DNA of 64,000 nucleotides from Blepharisma japonicum (taxonomy: Eukaryota; Ciliophora; Heterotrichea; Heterotrichida; Blepharismidae). The DNA is taken from assembly GCA_949751835.1 (NCBI GenBank), contig CATKHK010000016.1, positions 248,001 to 312,000 on the forward strand, in the 5' to 3' direction. Of this stretch, positions 19,524 to 30,472 are shown in pieces (positions within the stretch are counted from its first letter, which is position 1; the number at the start of each line of letters is the position of its first letter). A program made the position numbers and the translations under genes. The notes under the pieces are model-generated. The model was not told the DNA's origin, did not search any database, and saw nothing but the letters and a program-made list of their open reading frames with translations.

Positions 19524-20462
19524 ATGGAAAGAACAATACAAAAATGTTTCTATCACGATTTGAAGCCTGGAAAAGTGGTATTTAAGCCGGAGCATATAAA
19601 ATCACAAGATATTTTGATTTCGAAATATAAAAGAACTAAAATTAAACTCAGAAAGAAAAATATGACAAAGATAGAAAATAAATTCAGAAATTTCTTAATG
19701 CTGAAATCAATAAAAGAAAAGGATAATCAATGCCTACAAAACAATGGAAAATTAATATTTGCTTATGGGAATAGTATTATAAGTATAAACCTTGAGTCGA
19801 TGGAAACTACTAAAAAAAATTTTTTTGGAGATAGTCAAATATCTTTATGCGCAATGCCTAATCAAATATATTTTTGTATTAATTTTGAGAAGAGTTTAGC
19901 ATTTATCATTGACCAAGATTTGTCGCTCTCTCAAATAAAAAATATTAAGCCCAGAGAATTTGGTACAATTGTGTATCTTGATGGATTAATTTACAGTTTT
20001 AGCAAATCCGGAGCAATAGATATATATGATTTAAAAAAAAATAATTGACTAAAAGCAGCAAATATTATACAGAGTAGTAATTATAATATGAATTTTTGTG
20101 TAATTTTTGAGGGAAAAGTAATTATTGCCCAAAGTGGATGTGAAAGTATAAGGGCTTTTGATCCTTTTAGTAACAGTCTTTCAAACATATTAAGGATGGG
20201 GCTAGGGTATGGAATTGTTCTTTTTGTTGCAGGAAATAAATTGTATTGCATCCAATCTGCAAAGTGTGTGTATGAGAGCTTATCAAAAAGCTACTTAGAA
20301 TGATACTGCATAGGCCAAAATAGCATTCCAATTCAAATTTATAGGCAACAATATTCTTTATATAATGGCTCAATATATTTTGTAGGAAGTCCATATTGCT
20401 TATTTTTGTATAAATTCAATTTGAAAAATCGAAAAATAGCTTACATTAATAGACTGTTTTAA
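19524..20462 (+). CDS. Beta-propeller (Kelch-like) protein
   Basis: A 312-residue protein joined across two TGA codons read as Trp (about 20046 and 20301). The first 60 residues are basic and helical (FYHDLKPGKVVFKPEH, SKYKRTKIKLRKK); the rest is a series of short beta-rich repeats of the kind IYSFSKSGAIDIYD, LYCIQSAKCVYESL and SIYFVGSPYCLFLY, as in Kelch-type propellers, a family abundant in ciliates. No catalytic motif. Stop TAA. Decayed copies of its N-terminal region follow within 500 bp. Confidence 0.7.
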
Positions 20463-20559
20463 TAGCAAGGAGTTTAGATCTAAATAATTTTTTTTCTATA
20501 AAAATGCCAAGCAATAAATTAATTGATTCGATTTTTGAAATTTATTTTATTAAGAGACA

Positions 20560-20814
20560 ATGTGTAGAGCTATGACAACAGATTTTTGAAAGTTTCTACA
20601 TATCAAGCCTGGAACAAGTGTTTTTAGAGTAAAACATACTATATCAAAAGATATATTGATAACAAAATATAAAAAAATCCCAAAAAGTAAGAAAAGAGAA
20701 AAATGCATGCAAAAAGGCACTAAATTTATTATATGTATAAAAATTTGCTTTCAAGGTTTTAAGAGACTTAAAAAATATGTAATTTCTCATAAGATGCTGA
20801 ACAAACAAAATTAA
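20560..20814 (+). pseudogene. Truncated paralogue of the propeller gene
   Basis: An 84-codon frame whose first 50 residues match the start of the gene at 19524: FWKFLHIKPGTSVFRVKH against FYHDLKPGKVVFKPEH, then SKDILITKYKK against SQDILISKYKR. After about residue 50 the likeness ends and the protein is low complexity. A weaker third trace (about 20880-20960) repeats the same DNA pattern around tatatcaaatata. I read this as a tandem duplication array in which only the first copy is intact. Confidence 0.7.
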
Positions 20815-21463
20815 AATTGAAAGCAAGATACGAAATAAACAATATTAAGCCAATACTATTCTGCAAAAGAAAATAAGTTGATAAAAGGCATCAAAGTCAA
20901 AGCATATTATATCAAATATATTTGGATTACAGATATTAAAAAATTGCCAAAATAAAAAACCCTCAAATATTCTATAGACTTGAACTAGAATTTGCCTCCA
21001 AAACTTAATTTTGTATCATAAAAGCAAAAGAAATTGTAGTTTTGCATATAATTGAACAATATTCTCGCTGGAAATTAAATTTTAAACAAAATGATCAATA
21101 GGCTGCACCGAGATAATGATATTGAAAATTATAAAAGAATAAATAGCAAATGTTTTCAGACTAACGAAAAATTGAAATTTCATTATTATAAAATTTATGG
21201 CATTATTTAAGGGCTCAGTATATTTAATTTGCAATGCAATATAGCCTTTCCCCGTTTTGGTTTAATTTTAAATCACGAAAATTTCTTTCATTGATAAATT
21301 GTCAGTTAAAATAAATAAATCATAAAATATTAATATCATTTGAACTTATAGAAGCCGCCTTTTCTTTTTTTGTATCTTTAATTTAGATCAATCTCTCTAT
21401 TATCATTTATTACTTAAAATTTTAGAAACTTTAATAGGCTCTTCCTTTATTCTTATTTATTTA

Positions 21464-23290
21464 ATGGAGCTTGAACTTTCAGCAGTTATTGGATTTTCAG
21501 GAAATGTAATTCAAGGACTTATACTTCACCCAGACAACGAGCATATTATCTATCCTTTGGGTTCTACAATTGTCGTCCGTCACATTGTTTCTAGAGTTCA
21601 AACTTTCCTACGCGGGCATGACCAGCGAGTATCATGTATAACAATTTCCAGATCTGGCAACCTCATCGCAAGTGGCCAGCAAACTCATATGGGCTTTCAA
21701 GCACAAGCTATAATCTGGGATTTCAACACTAAGCAGCCCCTTCAAACAATCAAGCTCCACAAAGTGTTAGTCCAGTCACTCCACTTTTCCCCAAACGAAC
21801 TTTATTTAGCTTCTTTAGGAGGCCAAGATGATAATATGCTCGTCATATGAGATGTGGCCACTGGAAAAGGCTTATGTGGAAGCACTATTGGCCATGAGCC
21901 AGGGTTTGAAGTAAAGTTTTATAATAGTTCAGATTCAAAACTTATTACAGTGCAAAACTTAATTGTGAAAATCTGGGATGCAGACTATGTCAGCAAAAAA
22001 TTGAATTTCCAAGCAGTAAATTTAGGAAATATAAAAAGACAGATACTTAATGTAGTTATTCATCCTAGCGACAGATTTGCATATGTTGGTACCCGTACAG
22101 GAGATATTTTAGAGCTTAACTTAGAAACTGCTTTATATAGAAGAGCCGGACCAGCTCGAAAACTGTTTTCTCAAGGGGTTCAGTGTATGGCACTTTTGCC
22201 TAATGGCGATTTATTAGTAGGTGCTGGAGATGGAACACTAGCTAAGCTAGGAAGCCAAAATTTGCAAGTAAAAGTGCAAGCTGAAGTATTAGGTGGCCCA
22301 ACTTCTATAAGTCTAACTTCAGATGCCACCCATATGTTCCTTGGGACTTCTCAGTCAAATATTTATTTCGTTGACTCTGACGAACTTAAAGCAGAACTTA
22401 GAAACACCTGCCATTATGAAAGAATAAACGATATAGCTTTCCCTTTAAACTATTCAGAAGTCTTTGCAACTTGCTCAATCAATGATATTCGTGTATGGAA
22501 TGCTAGAAACCGCCAAGAACTTCTCAGAATTCAAGTCCAAAATTTAGAATGCAACTGCATTGGATTCACTCCTGACGGAAAAAGTATCATAAGTGGGTGG
22601 AATGATGGAAAAATCAGAGCCTTTTTGCCTCAGTCTGGAAAATTGTTGTATGCTATTAATGATGCGCATAGGCATGGAGTCACTGCTATTATATCAGCAA
22701 ATAACTCAACCAGAGTGTTATCAGGAGGAATTGAAGGAGAAGTCAGGATTTGGAAAATTGGAAAGCAAACTCAAACAATGGAATCTTCAATGAAAGAGCA
22801 CAGAGGAAGAGTCTGGGCAATACAAATAAACAGGAATAACGATCTTGCTGTAACTGCCAGTTCTGATGGATCTTGCATTGTGTGGGACTTAAGGTCATTT
22901 ACTCGAGTAATTTGTTTATTTGAAAGCACAATGTTTAAACAAGTCCTTTATAATGCTGACGAAAGTCAATTATTGACTACAGGATCTGACAGAAAAATAA
23001 CTTATTGGGATACATTTGATGGACAATCTATAAGAATGTTGGATGGTTCTGAAGAAGGCGAAGTTAATGCTTTAGCTATAACAAGAGAAGGAGATTATTT
23101 TGTATCTGGAGGTGAAGACCAAAGAGTCAAGTTTTGGAGCTACGATGAAGGAGTTATTTTATATGAAGGAATAGGGCACTCTGGAAGCATTAATAAAATA
23201 GCATTCAGTCCAGATCAAAGAAACATTGTTACTGTTGGTGCTGAAGGAGCTATATTCATGTGGAACGTTCCAGAAACTCCTCAGCAATAA
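21464..23290 (+). CDS. CFAP52: CFAP52 (WDR16), ciliary WD-repeat protein
   Basis: A 608-residue WD40 protein that matches CFAP52 from end to end: AVIGFSGNVIQGL at the start, SRSGNLIASGQ, TCHYERINDIAFP, CSINDIRVWNARNRQELLRI, SIISGWNDGKIRAF, INDAHRHGVTAI, SGGIEGEVRIWKIG, TGSDRKITYWDTFDG and GHSGSINKIAFSP. CFAP52 is a microtubule inner protein of ciliary doublets, formed of two propellers. One TGA (21848-21850) codes for the Trp of the WD blade VIWDVATG. Single exon, TAA stop. Confidence 0.97.
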
Positions 23291-23376
23291 TTTTAATTTC
23301 ATATTAAATAAATGCGAATTCTGAGTTCACACATATTTAAGATAAACCTATTAGAGTTTAACTAGATAACTTAAGC

Positions 23377-24792
23377 TTATCTAAGCTTCTCCTGGAAAGT
23401 TTGGGCAGTCAAGATTCCATGAGGATTTCCACCAAGAACCACAAGAGTTGGCTTGCTCTTAAATATAGTTGCAGCTGCCTTCTTAACTTGATCAGTAGTG
23501 ACGTCGTCAATTTCTTTTTCGAAATTTTCATAGCCCGCAAGTTTTCCTGTTTGAGAGAAGTCTCTAGTCAATTTCTTCATCCTGAAATCAGGGTCTTGGT
23601 ATTTATTAAAGGTGATTCTCTTAAGCCTGTTCTTAGCTCTAGAAACTTCTTCATCAGTCACATTTTGTAAGTCTTGGATCTCTTTGATGAGGACTTCGCT
23701 TAGTTCTGCAGCCTTTTCATTAGGAGCAGCTACATTAATTCTGAAATTTCCTGAATCTTCAAAAGTGGTGTGGTGAGGTCTAACATAGCAAAGCCATGGA
23801 TTTTTCTGATGGAAATTGGTGTATGCTCTGTTGAAAAGTCCTGTTTTGCTTTCTCCTATGACGTATTTAAGGACATAAGCAGCGTTGTGCTCAATTTGGG
23901 ATCTGGAAAATCCTTTAAATGACAAACTCACATGAGTCAAAGGTGAATCACAAATTTCTCTGAATTCGCCACCCAAGTAGACAGTTGGAGCTCTTTTTGG
24001 AGCTTTAATTGGGTCAATAAAGCGATAATAATCAGCAACAGTGTTAACAAACTCTTCATGCTTGTTAATTCCAGCTCCCCAGACTACAATTCTGTCAGGA
24101 GTAATGACTGCCTTTCTCCAATTATTCAGCATATAAAATCCTATACTCTGGAAATGTGCTTGGTGTCCCATAAGTGGATTTCCGAAGCCTTTGTATCCAT
24201 AAGCAGTGCTGAGCCAGACATTTTCGATTTTCTTTGGCAATGTCAAGTTGTATTCGTCAAGTCTGAACTTCTCGTCAGTTCTCCATTGAGCTGCTTCTTC
24301 ATCGATGACGGTCTTTTCATCAAGAACACAGTCAGCAAGCATTTGGTTCATATCGTAGAAGTCGTGGGCTAAGCAGTGGCCTGTATAATTCATAAATTCT
24401 TGGTTGAAGTCCATTGCGAAGGCCCCGCCAGAACTTTGAATCATACAATAGTTGATTTGCTCATTGGTTCGAGTATTGGTCTTTAAGAAAGTTTGTCTGA
24501 GAGCGTTCACAACGCCTGAGGTTTCTTCAGTCTCATCACGGGTGCCTGCATTGATGGTCACTCCGAATCTGACGTTTGATGGGAAATTGGTGCTTTCGGT
24601 GACGACACGAACACCATTAGGGAGAGTGGTCGATTGTACCTTTGAAATCTCGTCAGTTCTTGTTATTGGTTGATGGTCAGGGATTTCGCGGCCTGGTGGA
24701 TAACCTCCAATAATAACTCCTGTGGTTGAAGGGGACAATAGCCCAAAGAAATTGCTGAGCATTCCAAACCTTCTGCTAATTGTGGTCAACAT
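23377..24792 (-). CDS. Mitochondrial processing peptidase / complex III core subunit, non-catalytic
   Basis: A 471-residue M16-family protein. After a presequence-like start (MLTTISRRFGMLSNFF) come the family opening TTLPNGVRVVTES, VGVTINAG-type strand VRFGVTINAGTRDE, and a C-terminal half with TVYLGGEFREICD and LTHVSLSFKGF. The catalytic zinc motif HxxEH is missing; the equivalent stretch reads SGVVNALRQTFL. It therefore resembles alpha-MPP or a complex III core protein rather than the active beta subunit. These subunits sit in the mitochondrial matrix arm of complex III. Single exon, TAA stop. Confidence 0.87.
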   Translation of the reverse strand: MLTTISRRFGMLSNFFGLLSPSTTGVIIGGYPPGREIPDHQPITRTDEISKVQSTTLPNGVRVVTESTNFPSNVRFGVTINAGTRDETEETSGVVNALRQTFLKTNTRTNEQINYCMIQSSGGAFAMDFNQEFMNYTGHCLAHDFYDMNQMLADCVLDEKTVIDEEAAQWRTDEKFRLDEYNLTLPKKIENVWLSTAYGYKGFGNPLMGHQAHFQSIGFYMLNNWRKAVITPDRIVVWGAGINKHEEFVNTVADYYRFIDPIKAPKRAPTVYLGGEFREICDSPLTHVSLSFKGFSRSQIEHNAAYVLKYVIGESKTGLFNRAYTNFHQKNPWLCYVRPHHTTFEDSGNFRINVAAPNEKAAELSEVLIKEIQDLQNVTDEEVSRAKNRLKRITFNKYQDPDFRMKKLTRDFSQTGKLAGYENFEKEIDDVTTDQVKKAAATIFKSKPTLVVLGGNPHGILTAQTFQEKLR

Positions 24793-25521
24793 ATTGTTTA
24801 TTAATAGTCAATGAACTATATATCTTTGATAGGCTGGATAAGAGATGAAGGAAAGTGAGGATTAATCATGTGTATTATATTGAAAAATAAAGATAAATAA
24901 AGTTTAAATATACAGATTTAATTATTTTATTAGCCGAATTTGTCAAGGAATGCTTTGGAGAGATGATGAATTATGATTGAGATTATATTGCAGTTAGAAT
25001 ATTTCATTTTACAAATATCGTTGAAATGCTGAGTGATTCAAACTTGATGAATTTGAAATTAAAATGATAGAAAGATGCTCCTCGTATTTATAGTTTAATA
25101 ATGCAGTGCTATCAGAGTTACAATATATTAATATTGAGTACTTTTTTTCTAGTAGGAATTGGGAACTTCTTTGCTTATGCCAAGCTAACATTGCAATTCA
25201 TGAAATATTAGAGTATTACTTTCAATGAAATTAATAATGAAATCTAAAGCGATTACAAGTATATTGAAGCAACTTAATAATATTAAATGTATAATAGCAT
25301 TATATCAACTTTTAGATTACTCTTATTGATTAAAAAAATTAATAACTTATAATATAAAAGATATTCTTCCAATAGATTTGAAATGCACTCCTAATCAAAT
25401 CATTTGTATCATAAGAGTAAAATTAAGGAAAAAAATTACATATATAGCTTATTATACCTTTATTTCATTTAAATAATAATTTCAGAATTTGTAAATTAAA
25501 AAACTAATTATTTTTTTACAA
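24793..25521. other. Intergenic, AT-rich
   Basis: About 730 bp. The only frame of note is a 60-codon minus-strand ORF (25009-25191) beginning MLAWHKQRSSQF. It has no recognisable motif, and I would not call it a gene without transcript support. Confidence 0.5.
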
Positions 25522-26715
25522 TTAGAATAAACACGGCGAGCAATAGTTAAGAAGTTCCCTACTCGGCAAAAATCGATTCAACAATGACAGCTTAATATTG
25601 TGCATTTTCATAGAAAGCAGCACATCCATGTCCCCAAAAAGTGTTGTATGTTCTTGAAACTTTAAAGTCAAAGACGTAGCAGTCTTATTAACTCTAATTG
25701 ACATAGAATTTTTATGTGAATCAGCCGTCGACACCACAATAAATGGGAACTGTATTGCAGGCGGTGTTTTTGGGTTATTTGTATTTCTATAAATAAGGTT
25801 TTGTATCGCCAGATACTTGTTGAGTATTTCTTTAAACTCATTTCTTTTTGCTTCAACTTCTTTTCTCCTTTTCTCCAATTCATTTCTTTTTTCATCAATT
25901 TCAAGTGCACTCCATTCTTCTTTTCAGTTTACTGTACTGCCATTTCTTTCTAGAACTCCTGCAGCTATTAATACGTTGATTGCGTCATAGACGCGTCTCC
26001 TGACATTTTTTTCTTCTTTAATTCTATCAGCCCCTTCAGACGTAATTAATTCGTCAATAAGTTTAAGGGCAACTTCTTTGAAAGAAGTAGGCTGCTGTTT
26101 GCAAACTAATTGTTTTACGAGGGTTGTAAGGTATTTTAGACCTTTTGTGGACCTCGGGGTGCCCATATCTGAGTCACATTCTGAAAAAGGGGTCGAATTA
26201 TAAGATAGTGGTGTAAAAAGCCAGGTGGCCTGGGTGCTTGGACTTTGGTGGGCTCTCCTCGGTTTTGGTGTAGAAAATTGCACTGCCTTAGGCAAGACAC
26301 TAAAACAGTCCCACATGCTTGCATGAGGTGGCTCCGATGCCACTTCTAAGCCGATTTCAGCTCCCGCGGCAATTTCATCAATTCCCTGCTCATAAAAAGT
26401 CTTCATCATTTCGTGCCTTAATTCAGTATCAGGGTCTGCTTGTTTTGCTGGCGTATTCGCCAAAAAGCTATCAATATTAGGTTGATGGAGAGGAACCCCA
26501 TACTCTTGTGATATCAGGCATAATGCCTGCTGAGATGTAGGAGAACTGACAAATTGATTGGTTTGCAGACTGTAGCCCAATTGCAAATAAACCTGCATAA
26601 GTGTGACATCCTGTGAGATCAGGCTAGAACCGTTCAAAAGAACCTGCTCTGTTTTCGAGCTATGGTTTAGCTCATATATTAATCTTTCGATGTGAAGAGG
26701 AATATTTCGCTCCAT
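25522..26715 (-). CDS. TFDP1: DP, dimerisation partner of E2F
   Basis: A 397-residue transcription factor of the DP family. The DNA-binding winged helix lies at about 190-265, with the DP hallmark NVRRRVYDAINVLIAAGVLE followed by STVNW; this Trp is TGA (25924-25926) and matches the family IKW. A coiled coil for E2F pairing follows (RNELEKRRKEVEAKRNEF), then QNLIYRN and IQFPFIVVSTA as in DP1. The N-terminal half is unlike animal DP and is probably disordered. The ATG at 26713-26715 is chosen; the frame is open 15 codons further upstream but without an ATG. With E2F it would drive S-phase genes. Stop TAA. Confidence 0.92.
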
Positions 26716-26834
26716 TTCCCGCGTTTTTAATTTAAATTCGTGATAGAAAATGGTAATCAAGCTGAATCCTAAAAGATTTTTTTAAAACAGAAAAAACTAG
26801 AATTTTGAAGGCAAATTAAATTTAGGTGAGGCTA

Positions 26835-28349
26835 TTAGTCATCTGCTTCGTCAACAACTAAAATCTTCATAATGTTCGCTCTGTTAACGTCAGCTTCTGA
26901 TTTACCGTGAATAGCGATAACAGTGTCTCCTGACTTGACGAGGTTTCTGGATTTGGCGACTTCAATGGCATATCTTAATAAATTGTCTGTGCCTTCATAT
27001 GATGGGACTTTGAGGGTAAGGCCACCCCTGACAATAGTCATTTGATTGATGGTTGCTTGGCTCATACTTACACAAAGAATAGGCATTGGAGGGTTGAATT
27101 TGGCGATTTGAAGAGGGGTCGAACCGGTGTCTGTAACTGCAATAATTAAATGTACATTGAGGTCAAGAGCAGTTCTGACAGCTGCACAACAGACGGCTTC
27201 AGTTGTACTGAGACTCCATGGGATTGATTCTCTGATTTTATAGAATTCTTGGGAGTAATCGATGCATCTTTCAGCTTCTACACAGATTTTGGCCATAATT
27301 TCAATAGCATTGAGGTTAAATTGGCCATTTGCAGTTTCTCCTGAAAGCATAACTGCGTCAGTTCCATCCAATACAGCATTTCCTACATCACTAGCTTCTG
27401 CACGAGTAGGTCTTGGGTTGTTGATCATTGATTCCAACATTTGAGTAGCTGTGATCACCGATTTCCCATAAATTTTGCATTTCTGAATCATCATTTTCTG
27501 AGCTAAAAACACTTTTTCAGCAGGGATTTCCATTCCTAAGTCACCTCTTGCGACCATAATCCCATCAGTTGCTTTCAAAATTTCTTCAAAGTTTTCTAGC
27601 CCTTCATGGTTCTCAATTTTGCTGATGATTTTTATATGGGCACCTCTAGGTCCTAAAATATCTCTGATAGTCTCTACATCAGAAGGTTTTCTCACAAAGC
27701 TTGCCGCAATGAAGTCTACGTTATATTTCAGTGCGAAATTTTCTAAATCGTCTTCATCTTTTTCAGTAATAGTTGGCAAATTTACAATACACCCAGGCAA
27801 GCACATATTTTTCTTTTCTCCTACTTTGGCGTTATTTTTGACCAAAACCTTGATCCAAGTATCTCCGATTTCAGTGACTTCAGTCACAATAGAGCCATCA
27901 GCAATAAGCACAGTGCCTCCAATTTTGACAGAAGTTGGCAAATCTGGGTAGCTGCAAGCTATAATTTCGTGATTGCCTTGAAATGAGTAATCAGTTGTAA
28001 TTGTCAATTCTTGGCCAGCGTTTAATTGGATGGTTCCGTGCCCTTCAAGCTCTCCTGTTCTGATTTCTGGGCCTTTAGTATCAAGCATGATAGCGCAGAC
28101 CTTTTCAGGACGCTGTTTGCAGGCTTCACGGATTCTTCTAACAGTTTCTGCGTGGCCTTTGTGATCGCCATGGGAAAAGTTGAGTCTTGCGATATTCATA
28201 CCAAGATCCAACATCTTAACTAGGTTATCAATTTCCCAACAGGCAGGGCCCATGGTGCAGACTATTTTAGTCTTTCTGGAAGATGGGTCTGAAGTTCCCA
28301 TTACGTCAGCTACACTTAAAAGACCTCTAGATCGATGGTCTGTCTCCAT
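26835..28349 (-). CDS. PK: Pyruvate kinase
   Basis: A 504-residue glycolytic enzyme that transfers phosphate from phosphoenolpyruvate to ADP. Seen in order: TKIVCTMGPACW, MNIARLNFSHGDH, the active-site strand AIMLDTKGPEIRTG, a B domain (residues about 110-215), ISKIENHEGLENF with the catalytic Lys, MVARGDLGMEIP, TQMLESMI, RAEASDVGNAVLDGTDAVML and SGETA. The C-terminal domain ends GDTVIAIHGKS. Length and motifs are typical, with no break. Cytosolic, no presequence. Stop TAA. Confidence 0.97.
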   Translation of the reverse strand: METDHRSRGLLSVADVMGTSDPSSRKTKIVCTMGPACWEIDNLVKMLDLGMNIARLNFSHGDHKGHAETVRRIREACKQRPEKVCAIMLDTKGPEIRTGELEGHGTIQLNAGQELTITTDYSFQGNHEIIACSYPDLPTSVKIGGTVLIADGSIVTEVTEIGDTWIKVLVKNNAKVGEKKNMCLPGCIVNLPTITEKDEDDLENFALKYNVDFIAASFVRKPSDVETIRDILGPRGAHIKIISKIENHEGLENFEEILKATDGIMVARGDLGMEIPAEKVFLAQKMMIQKCKIYGKSVITATQMLESMINNPRPTRAEASDVGNAVLDGTDAVMLSGETANGQFNLNAIEIMAKICVEAERCIDYSQEFYKIRESIPWSLSTTEAVCCAAVRTALDLNVHLIIAVTDTGSTPLQIAKFNPPMPILCVSMSQATINQMTIVRGGLTLKVPSYEGTDNLLRYAIEVAKSRNLVKSGDTVIAIHGKSEADVNRANIMKILVVDEADD

Positions 28350-28397
28350 TTATACAAATTAGTATTGGAAGCAGTTAAATAAAACATTATTTTGAAA

Positions 28398-30411
28398 TTA
28401 TAGACGGGATAAAGCAATACTGGCTTTGGCTTTCTCTACAATTTTAAGGCCTTTTTCGAGCTTGTTGTTATGAAGTTTTAGAGCTTCATTGATTTCTTGC
28501 ATATTCTGAAAAATATTTTTTTGGCTGGAATTTTTGGTTTTTAGCTTCTGTTTTTGTTTTTCGCTATAAATGAGATCAGTGAGAGAATCTTCTGTGTTTA
28601 TTTCTTTTATGTCCATACTGTGCAAGTCTTTCCATGTGATTTTGGTGGTTTCTAAATTAATTAAGGGTGGAGCCTTTATCACTTTTGTGCTTTGAACTGG
28701 TTTTAATATTTTTTGAACTTCTGTTTTAGGTGAGCTAGCCTCAATTTCATTTGTTTTGATGAGAATTATTTTTTTATTTTCAGTTGGAATCTCTTCTAGT
28801 GACCTTCGTGAAGATGACGTTTCTTTTGCTTCTATTGAAATTATTGGTTTTAATATTTCTGATTTCGGAGTTTTACTAATGGCTTTTGATTTTGATCTTC
28901 TTTTGTCTTTCTTTTTATCAGTTATTTTTGGCCTTGGCTTAATAATTATTCCTTTTTTTTTTAGCTCATCAGTATTATTGACTCCTAGATATTCATAAAG
29001 TAATTTTCTTTTAACTGAAAGCGATTGGTTTGCAAAATTCGTTTGATAAGTTTCATCATATTTTTTATTATAAAAAATCGCAGCCAGCTTATCTAAAGCA
29101 TCCTAATATAACCCTTACAAAAAAATGGGATTCTTTCATAATCCTACTACTTACTGAAACTCTTTTGAAAACAATTTTTACTTCATCTTTTGAGATAAAG
29201 CGGCATTGCTGTGATGGGATGCCAATTAGATTGAAATCTATACAAAATTGTATGAATCTGGGTAGGGTCAAGACTGACTGGTTATCTTTGATTTCTTCAA
29301 AAGTTGAAGATTTTCCAAGCATTTTGACTTGAGAATAAAATTGGAAGATTCCTTTTAAATTCTCTTTTTGCTTGCCTAGAACCTCCTTTTCTGCAATTTT
29401 TTCTTTATTTGATTTATAATCTTTCAATTCTTTCTGTAAATTTGAAATTAAAATTTCAATTGGTTTGGTATCTTGGTCGTTAATTGCCATCAATCGGCAT
29501 ACTTCAGTATATTCTTTAATAGTTTTGTTTATTTTTAAGATATTATCATCTTGCACAGGCTCCACGCTTGTTTCTGCTCAAGTTTCAATAATATCTAAAA
29601 CTTCATCTAGGCTTATTTTAGGGAAAACCAAAGAAGGATCAATTCCTAATTTTGCGAGCTCTTCAATTGCTTCTGGCCTAAGCTCAAGAAGTTCATTTTC
29701 ATCGCATTTCTTAGGTGGATATTGCTTATCCATATATCTAAAAATCTTTTTTATTTCTTTTTCGCCGACATCGACTTTGATTATCTCAAAAATATTCTGC
29801 ACAATTTCTTTGCATACCCTTATGTCCATCAACCCTTGCAACTGATTGAAATTTGTATTAAAAATCTCCTCAATTTCCTTTTTATGCTCTTCTAATTTTT
29901 TACTTATTCATGTATTTTTGCTTTCCCTTTTTGGCAGTGCAGGTTCATTTTGATTAGTTTGAGGAGCATCTTCATTAATAAAGCTGTCTTCTTTGGTAGA
30001 CTCTTGGATTGAAAATTTCTCTGTAGGCTGATGACGTGTATCTTCTATAAGCTGAGCTATTCCTCCTTCATAACCTGTGATGTCGTAAGCTTTTTCTAAT
30101 ATATAATTTCCTAATCTCCTTTTGAAAGACTCAAAGCGAATATTATTGGGATCAATTATATCATCAGGGTCATTTTTATTTGTTTTCTTTTGAAAATACG
30201 TATGTGCTTGAGTAAAATCATAAGTAAATGCTATGGACAGTTCTTTTAATGCTTTCTTGACTTTTTCTAATGTGATTGGTTTTTCGATTTGGTCATAAAC
30301 TCGCTCAATTTCTGATCCTTGCTCGATTTCTTCATATACATATTTAAGAAAATCTATATCTGGTACTCTTAATAGAGCTTACAATGTTGATTCAAAGGTT
30401 TCCTCGATCAT
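28398..30411 (-). CDS. Large uncharacterised protein (two tiny introns)
   Basis: A 660-residue protein I do not recognise. It needs a 15-nt intron (30368-30382), a 16-nt intron (29103-29118) and TGA as Trp (for example 29578-29580). Residues 1-120 are acidic and helical, followed by Ser/Glu-rich linker. Residues about 170-440 look globular and helical (VQNIFEIIKVDVGEKEIKKI, LTLPRFIQFCIDFNLIG, HFFDALDKLAAIFYNKKY), somewhat like EF-hand-like helical repeats of ciliary proteins but without Ca2+ loops. The C-terminal third is basic and disordered, with a last coiled coil. The 16-nt intron shifts the frame, which is why the 3' part looks separate before splicing. Stop TAA. Confidence 0.78.
29103..29118 (-). 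other. 16-nt intron
   Basis: gtaagggttatattag. Removing 16 nt shifts the frame and opens roughly 700 bp downstream; without removal a TAA follows within a few codons. Position 10 is A, as in the 15-nt introns. Confidence 0.85.
30368..30382 (-). other. 15-nt intron
   Basis: gtaagctctattaag. Phase 2, ten codons after the presumed ATG. The 3' end is AAG rather than TAG or CAG, so this is the least typical of the short introns. Confidence 0.7.
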
Positions 30412-30472
30412 TTGTAACTTATCTCTTTTTATATTTTAATATTAAATATTTTTAAATCTATTGGAATTTATA

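Noticed and set aside
29089-29120. Programmed +1 frameshift in the 28398-30411 gene.
   Set aside because: A 16-nt segment with GTAA, A at position 10 and AG explains the shift exactly, in line with the other introns.
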